64,000 nt of DNA from positions 279,001-343,000 of the forward strand of contig JBANDB010000007.1 of the NCBI GenBank assembly GCA_037576215.1. The letters run 5' to 3'. The position numbers were made by a program, and so were the translations under genes. Below the pieces are notes generated by a model, which saw nothing but the letters and a program-made list of their open reading frames with translations, made no database searches and was not told where the DNA came from. Origin of the DNA: Armillaria gallica (Eukaryota; Basidiomycota; Agaricomycetes; Agaricales; Physalacriaceae). Of this stretch, positions 58,818 to 64,000 are shown piece by piece (the first letter of the stretch is position 1; each line of letters starts with the position of its first letter).

Positions 58818-59211
58818 TGCAATCTTCCGCAAGTGCTCGGGAATGGCAACGGCGTATTCGCGACATTGTATTCACTTGTTGTACAAGTACACTGATCGAG
58901 AAATCAATCGCGTATTAAGGAAACGAATATCTATCTATATCATTGAGAATTCAGATATCTGACACAGACCCCAGGACTCACCGTATTACGAACGCGCGGC
59001 TAATTGACATAACTTGAGCGCGGTTTTCCCTGCATGGAAGTACTACTCATGACACAAAATGAATGCAAAACAAAACTGCGAGGTCCAGTAATTGGTCCAG
59101 CATCGAAGTGTAATTGAAGCCAAATTGAAGCAAACTGACGCGTCTCGTCACGGATCACATGACTGTCACTCTTTCCGAACTTGGAACCTCAGTATATTTC
59201 CCCGACGTATT

Positions 59212-60378
59212 CTAGGCGTCAAGACTTGAACCCGTCCGATTCAAGAGGGCGCCGATCAATACCTCCGCCGCACTTCCATTTTCTGCAAGTACACCCATGT
59301 CTTCCACGTCACGGTCAAGCTTATCATTGTATTGGGCCGCCCCAGAAAGATTCACGACCTTAGCACAAGCTGCATGCAGGGCAAGAAGTGTCTCAGATGG
59401 GACGGGCAGACTCTCGTTATCTGGGCGGTGAACATTGCCTCCGGGGGCCACGGGTGCAAGGCATAAACACATCGCAATTTGTAACAATTTGTGACTTTCT
59501 GGGTGGTGGTGGAATCAGTAAGACCGCCAGGGAAAATATTAGCGTAATGCGCACCGTCTTCTCGGACGTTTAAACCAATCGTGGACATTTTTTCCATTGT
59601 CATAACATTGTAAAGACATTTTACGACGTCGTAACCAAAACACTTCAAAACTTCCAACACTGAAGCGGCATAGTCGAGCTGGCAAGGGTAAGGACATCAA
59701 CGGTGTAGAAAAACAGACAAAAAGCGCACCTTCGTGTTGCTCGTGGTCGGATACGTGAAAATACGTGGACTCTGGCACAATGTGTGCACAGTCTGTGCGT
59801 GATGCATCCGGATCTCGTCGGGGGGAAGCCGAAACCTCAGAGAGTGTGGTCCGGTCGTAGATTCTGGTCACTATACACCGAAACCCGTCTCGAACAAGAG
59901 CCTGGAAAAGGCGGGGAGACGTGAGTTCTGAACGAGAGTCGCACGAACATCGCCACTCACGAGATCCTTTGCCTCTCTATGGGCTTTCAGTGCTTCCTGA
60001 ATTCCGGGCCCGGGTTCATCTGACGACTGGGGTGACGGAGGATCTGAAAGTCGGGTGTTCGATTGGATTTCTTGATTGAGGGCCAGTTTCGTATCAAGGC
60101 AAGGTTTATTGCATCGTGACGAAGAACTTACAGGGACGGATAAGATAGTTGATAAAAGTCTGTCCGAGTTGGGACAGCTTCTATGCGCACGTATGTCTCA
60201 CCTTGACGACTTGATGACGCGCGGCGCTGGAGGGGGAATGGATAATCATGTAGCCCAGTATCCTTACGTGAATCAGCACAACGCTATCGGTTGGGGTTAA
60301 ATTATATGCACTAATGGATTTTTCGTGAAGGCCATTCGTGGTTTCGACGGGAGAGAGTGCCAGTGCAGCAGGAAGCAT
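59212..60378 (-). pseudogene. Basidiomycete HNH-nuclease-domain protein, decayed
   Basis: Matches the layout of HNH endonuclease-domain proteins common in agaricomycetes. N-terminal part near 60,378-60,110: VRILGYMIIHSPSSAARHQV and KLSQLGQTFINYLIRP, separated by an in-frame TAG. Then EALKAHREAKDL, intron GTGAGT...TCCAG, ALVRDGFRCIVTRIYDRTTL (first metal/Cys region), TDCAHIVPEST (His motif), SVLEVLKCFGYDVV, NVMTMEK, and a C-terminus LLALHAACAKVVNLSGAAQY ... SAAEVLIGALL. At least two frameshifts (near 59,590 and 59,430) and one stop break it, so no full product is expected. Confidence 0.65.
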
Positions 60379-63300
60379 GATGGTTTAAGTAAAAAGTTGC
60401 CTGCCATATTTGCCTTTGTTTGGCTCAGGCCAACAGACTTTCCGAACTTCTCCGCGATTGCACTTGCGTTGTCCTGACTTGTTTGCTTCACTCTACTGAG
60501 ATATTCAGCGGCTCTGATCTCTTGGGCAATATTTGTGGACCCTCTGTACAATGCCGCAACTTTCATGCAGCGAAAATCATCACGCAGAAGGGACTCGGCT
60601 AGTAGCTACTCTTGAGTCTTCGACTCGGAGCTCAAGGACTTTGGGAGTCCCAACGCGCAATGGACGGACAAGAATAAATAACCGATTGTACATTTGGCTT
60701 ACTCAAAATCAGGACTACCTCTGATCATTTGCAGATCACTCTATAAGTGGGTGCCGAAACACAACTTGGCGACTTTTTTTTCTCTCGAACCTTCTGGTTT
60801 CATACTCAATTACGGAGGTCTGCTACCTGTGCTGTGTGGAAGGGAATCGTACTCAGTCCGCCAGTATCACGCTGTCCAAACAGTACGACGGCACGGTGCA
60901 GGACATGCAATGTACTCTGTACTTCTGGAGTCGGACACTATGTAAAAATCTTATCACCTCGTTCGGAAGCCCTCCATTGACCCTTCTTTTAGTTTAAAAA
61001 CAGTTACTCGTCTATCACTGGACAGGACGAGAGACCAAGGCTGGAGTGTCGCAATGATCCTTGCATAAATTTTCTGCTGGATTTCTTCTTCCACAATAGA
61101 AAGCTCTCGTCCTCTCCATGGCACACTATGACAATTTAGAGCGACAGCGTTGATTCTTCGCACAAGTTGGTCGCCCAAAGTCTCCCCTGACAGTACAAGA
61201 CGCGACTTCCAGCATGGTGAGCTCGAACGACCTCTCCTTTGTGGTATGACGCGCTATGCTGCTATGATGATCGGCATTAACAAAAATTCCTAGGCTTAAG
61301 CCCCAACAACACGAAAGAAATTGCCACTACTCAGCCGTCGACTTAGCAATCCCGGCTCTCGCATCTCTGAAACGCCGAAAGGCTACGTATACTACAGCCA
61401 GACCAGACGTGCTATTGCCAGGACCCCTCTCAGTTTTTCTGTTGGACGTAGTTTTATATACTCTGGGTACGTTTTGTCGTTGTTTGAAAACGGTTTTGTT
61501 ATTAATGGGTATGTAGTACGAACACCCGCGTGCATGCGCCGAATTGAACCACCGCTGCCGAAATAAGCTGCCTTTCCAAGCAGACTGCCCGCTAAACCGT
61601 CAAAGAACTCGCGAGAACTGACCATACCTTTGTCTGCTGGTATGGAAGTGCCTCAACGACGGATGAGAGCTATCAGAAAGAGAAGCAAAAGGGCCCTGAC
61701 TCATCATTTTCCTTCCACGTTTCAGAGACCGTATCGCTGATGTATTTTTTAATAATCGAGCGGACTATACCCTCAAGTCTTTTCGGAGAATGATAGGCTA
61801 TGCCCACCGGTTTTATGGTTCCCTTTCTTCGTGAACTCCTTTTCTCGCGGGCAACTGTCCACGCTCTGTGCATTGTTATCAAAATCTCCTTGGCCTTGTG
61901 ACGGGTAGCGTTCAGGGCTCGTCTTTCTCTCCGGTCCGATTTCTAGCCTCAGGTGCTTTTGTCTTCATGCAGTGCTGGGTCGAGTATCATTCACTCCACA
62001 GCAACTGTCAATTTTACACCTGACTATACTGGGTGAAAGTTGTGACGCCATCTCCATCCTTCACGTACACAGAGTTCATTCGAATATGTGTTATTTTAAG
62101 ATGTCTGTGCAGCTCCTGTGGAAAGGTCATTCGTCCAGGAACATCTGCGTTTGTTCCTGTACAGATCGTGAGCCTGAGGTTTCATGGCAGCTTTTCTGCA
62201 ACTCGGGTACTTCGACAGGTGGAACCGTCTGCTCTTGGCTTCCATTCGATCGGGCTCCCCTCCTAAAGAGACTGAACCAGCGAGGTATCATCATAGCTCC
62301 ACGACAATCTTTTTTATACCATTCTTCTTGAAGTTTGGCTCAGTAGGCGTTTGAATCGAGAAACACCCGACAACTCTGGAGAAAAATATTCACGGTCTCG
62401 ATTATTATATATTCTCATGCTCACCGAATACACGACGATGTATCCTGTCAGCCTAGTGATGCTACTATGACCCCTCCCGCTCGACTCTCGAAGGAGCTCG
62501 TCATAGTCTGCACCCGTTGGGTATAGCACAACCTTTCCCGTGCGTCAGCGCTCCTCCAGTAAATGACGCTACTACCGGAATATTCATGAATAAATCACCC
62601 CATGTCTGCCTCGTGCAGATCTCTATGCCCCCAATTTTTCACGCTATTGTTTGAAAACTTCGTCATGAATGCCGAGTTGTAGTTATGTTTCCGATCACAT
62701 CGAGGAGTTATTACTTACCTGTCATTGCAGACAGCACTTCCAAAGCATCAGAGGAATCGGTTTCCATCAGACATTTTTTGGCAGCATTACGACTTGTGTT
62801 GTATCTCTTTTGCTGGCCGCGGCCGGATGTTCATAGGACCGTACCAACGCACCGAAGTCTGAGTCGGAATTTTAGACGGCCTGGGGAAATCACATGAACG
62901 ACCCTTTCTAACGTCACGGTTCAATTAAAGCGGATAGATGGAGCTCGAGCAGATCAGTGTCATGGGTTTGTTCACCGATGCCCTTTGATATGAATTTTGC
63001 TAGGTAGCCTTGTGGGACTGAGGTACGGAAACGCGGCCTTTCGCGTGGTAAAGACATGCTGTCGAAAGGGAAAGAGACGAGAGAGTGCGTGCAGGGCTCC
63101 GTGTTCAGTGCAACCGGGAAATGACTGTACGTATCCAAACGAGGGCACGGCGCTCGTTCATCCGATCATATCATTTTTTGGCAGGACGCGATTCTTATCA
63201 ATGATTGAACCACAAATCAGTAGCCAAGTAAGGTGTTGCGCCGTGAAAAGGGACGGGCACTGACTGATGCTCGCTTCCACCCAGTGCCATATCATAAATG

Positions 63301-63519
63301 CCGTACCCGTATGCCATCTAATCTACCCGGCAAAAATAAATCTCCAAGCGTACGCATTACTAGTCTTGTGTAGTGGGGATGAACCATGAATATTTGACCA
63401 GCTGACCACCGTACTTGGGGATAGTAGAGAGGGCGAAAAGTTATAAAAGAGAGGTGAACTTACTAGATATAATCAAGTCGAACAACCCTCACAGTTGTAC
63501 AGCTTAATCTCAGTCCACA
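60379..63519. other. Gene-poor region, including the second copy of the hydrophobin upstream duplication
   Basis: 60.4-61.7 kb: only short frames, none with a recognised domain. 61.7-63.5 kb is the diverged partner of 56.7-58.3 kb. Near the right end a TATA-like TTATAAAAG (63,441-63,449) and the shared leader TCAAGTCGAACAACCCTCAC (from 63,473) belong to hydrophobin H9. Confidence 0.4.
63441..63449 (+). promoter_or_regulatory. TATA-like box of hydrophobin H9
   Basis: TTATAAAAG, about 70 bp before the H9 start codon, the same distance as in H1. Confidence 0.5.
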
Positions 63520-64000
63520 ATGTTTGCTCGCATCTCGACTTTTACTCTCCTGGCTTTGCCTATCCTTGCGACCGCCACTGCCATTCTTCCCCGTACCGGC
63601 GGTGCGGCTTGCAGTGCCACTGGTACCGCGCAGTGCTGTACTTCTACCCAGAGCGTGAGTCTGTCTTCGGCTACTGGTCGATGCGAAACCTGAAGAGAAT
63701 TCTTGGTAGTCTAGCAACTTGAGTCCCAGCCTCACGACCCTCTTGGGACTCCTTGGAGTCGTTATAAGCGATCTCACTGCTAATGTGTAGGTTCTGTCAC
63801 GTACTAACTACATGCCGAAATTCACGACATATCTACAGCGGTCTTACCTGCAGCCCCATTACTGTCCTTGGTGTTGGGGGTACCCAGTGCAACAACCAAG
63901 TTGTCTGCTGTAACAACAACAACTTCGTGAGTAATTTAGCTGCAGAAACCAATTGTATACTTACCTGTTCTCAAACAGAATGGCGTTGTTGCTCTGGGCT
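63520..64000 (+). CDS. Class I hydrophobin H9, cut by the window end
   Basis: ATG 63,520: [44 protein letters not shown]. Intron GTGAGT...[31 protein letters not shown]. Intron GTAGGT...[35 protein letters not shown]. Intron GTGAGT...AACAG. NGVVALG... runs off the edge just before Cys8. Seven of eight cysteines visible, no defect. Tandem duplicate of H8. Confidence 0.9.

Overview
This window looks like nuclear DNA of a mushroom-forming basidiomycete (Agaricomycetes). The evidence is: many short (about 45-70 nt) GT-AG introns, nine class I hydrophobin genes or pseudogenes with the typical basidiomycete four-exon layout, leucine-rich F-box proteins, a basidiomycete-type HNH nuclease relic, NRPS-like adenylating enzymes and a Ty3/Gypsy LTR retrotransposon with a typical agaricomycete reverse transcriptase. 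No rRNA, tRNA or CRISPR was found. All exon models were made by eye from splice signals and family motifs.

The left 51.7 kb is an imperfect tandem segmental duplication. Unit 1 (about 1-31.58 kb, about 18 kb without the retrotransposon) holds, in order, a cytochrome P450 (-), an unidentified segment X, a broken F-box gene (+), hydrophobin H1 (-), a second broken F-box gene (+) carrying a solo LTR, hydrophobin H2 (-) with a Pro/Ala linker, an unidentified gene U (-), an NRPS-like A-T-TE gene (+) split by the retrotransposon, and a broken hydrophobin H3 (-). Unit 2 (about 31.58-51.7 kb) repeats this: P450 fragment, X, H4, an F-box gene with an open frame, H5 (Pro/Ala linker), U, then extra DNA with H6 (Ile-Pro-Gly linker) and a third U, an apparently more complete A-T-TE gene, and H7. 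The duplication joint falls inside the P450 gene near 31,585, so the second P450 is only an N-terminal stump.

The retrotransposon (14,812-28,281; two 581-bp LTRs, 4-bp target duplication) has an exceptionally long gag-protease frame, a pol frame (RT, RNase H, integrase) and a third, intron-containing ORF of unknown function. Its two long frames carry 14 premature stops, all TGA, each readable as a former CGA. Five of the six differences between its LTRs are also CpG transitions, so decay by deamination of methylated CpG is the simplest explanation. A 70-nt candidate intron would join gag-protease and pol into one frame.

The right 12 kb (51.7-64 kb) is less gene-dense. It holds a pair of small secreted proteins at 54-55 kb with the hydrophobin order of eight cysteines but altered spacing (candidate new hydrophobin-like family), a decayed HNH nuclease gene, and a second small tandem duplication carrying hydrophobins H8 and H9 (+), the last cut by the window edge. 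The region reads as a hydrophobin birth-and-death cluster next to a possible small secondary-metabolism set (A-T-TE enzyme plus P450).
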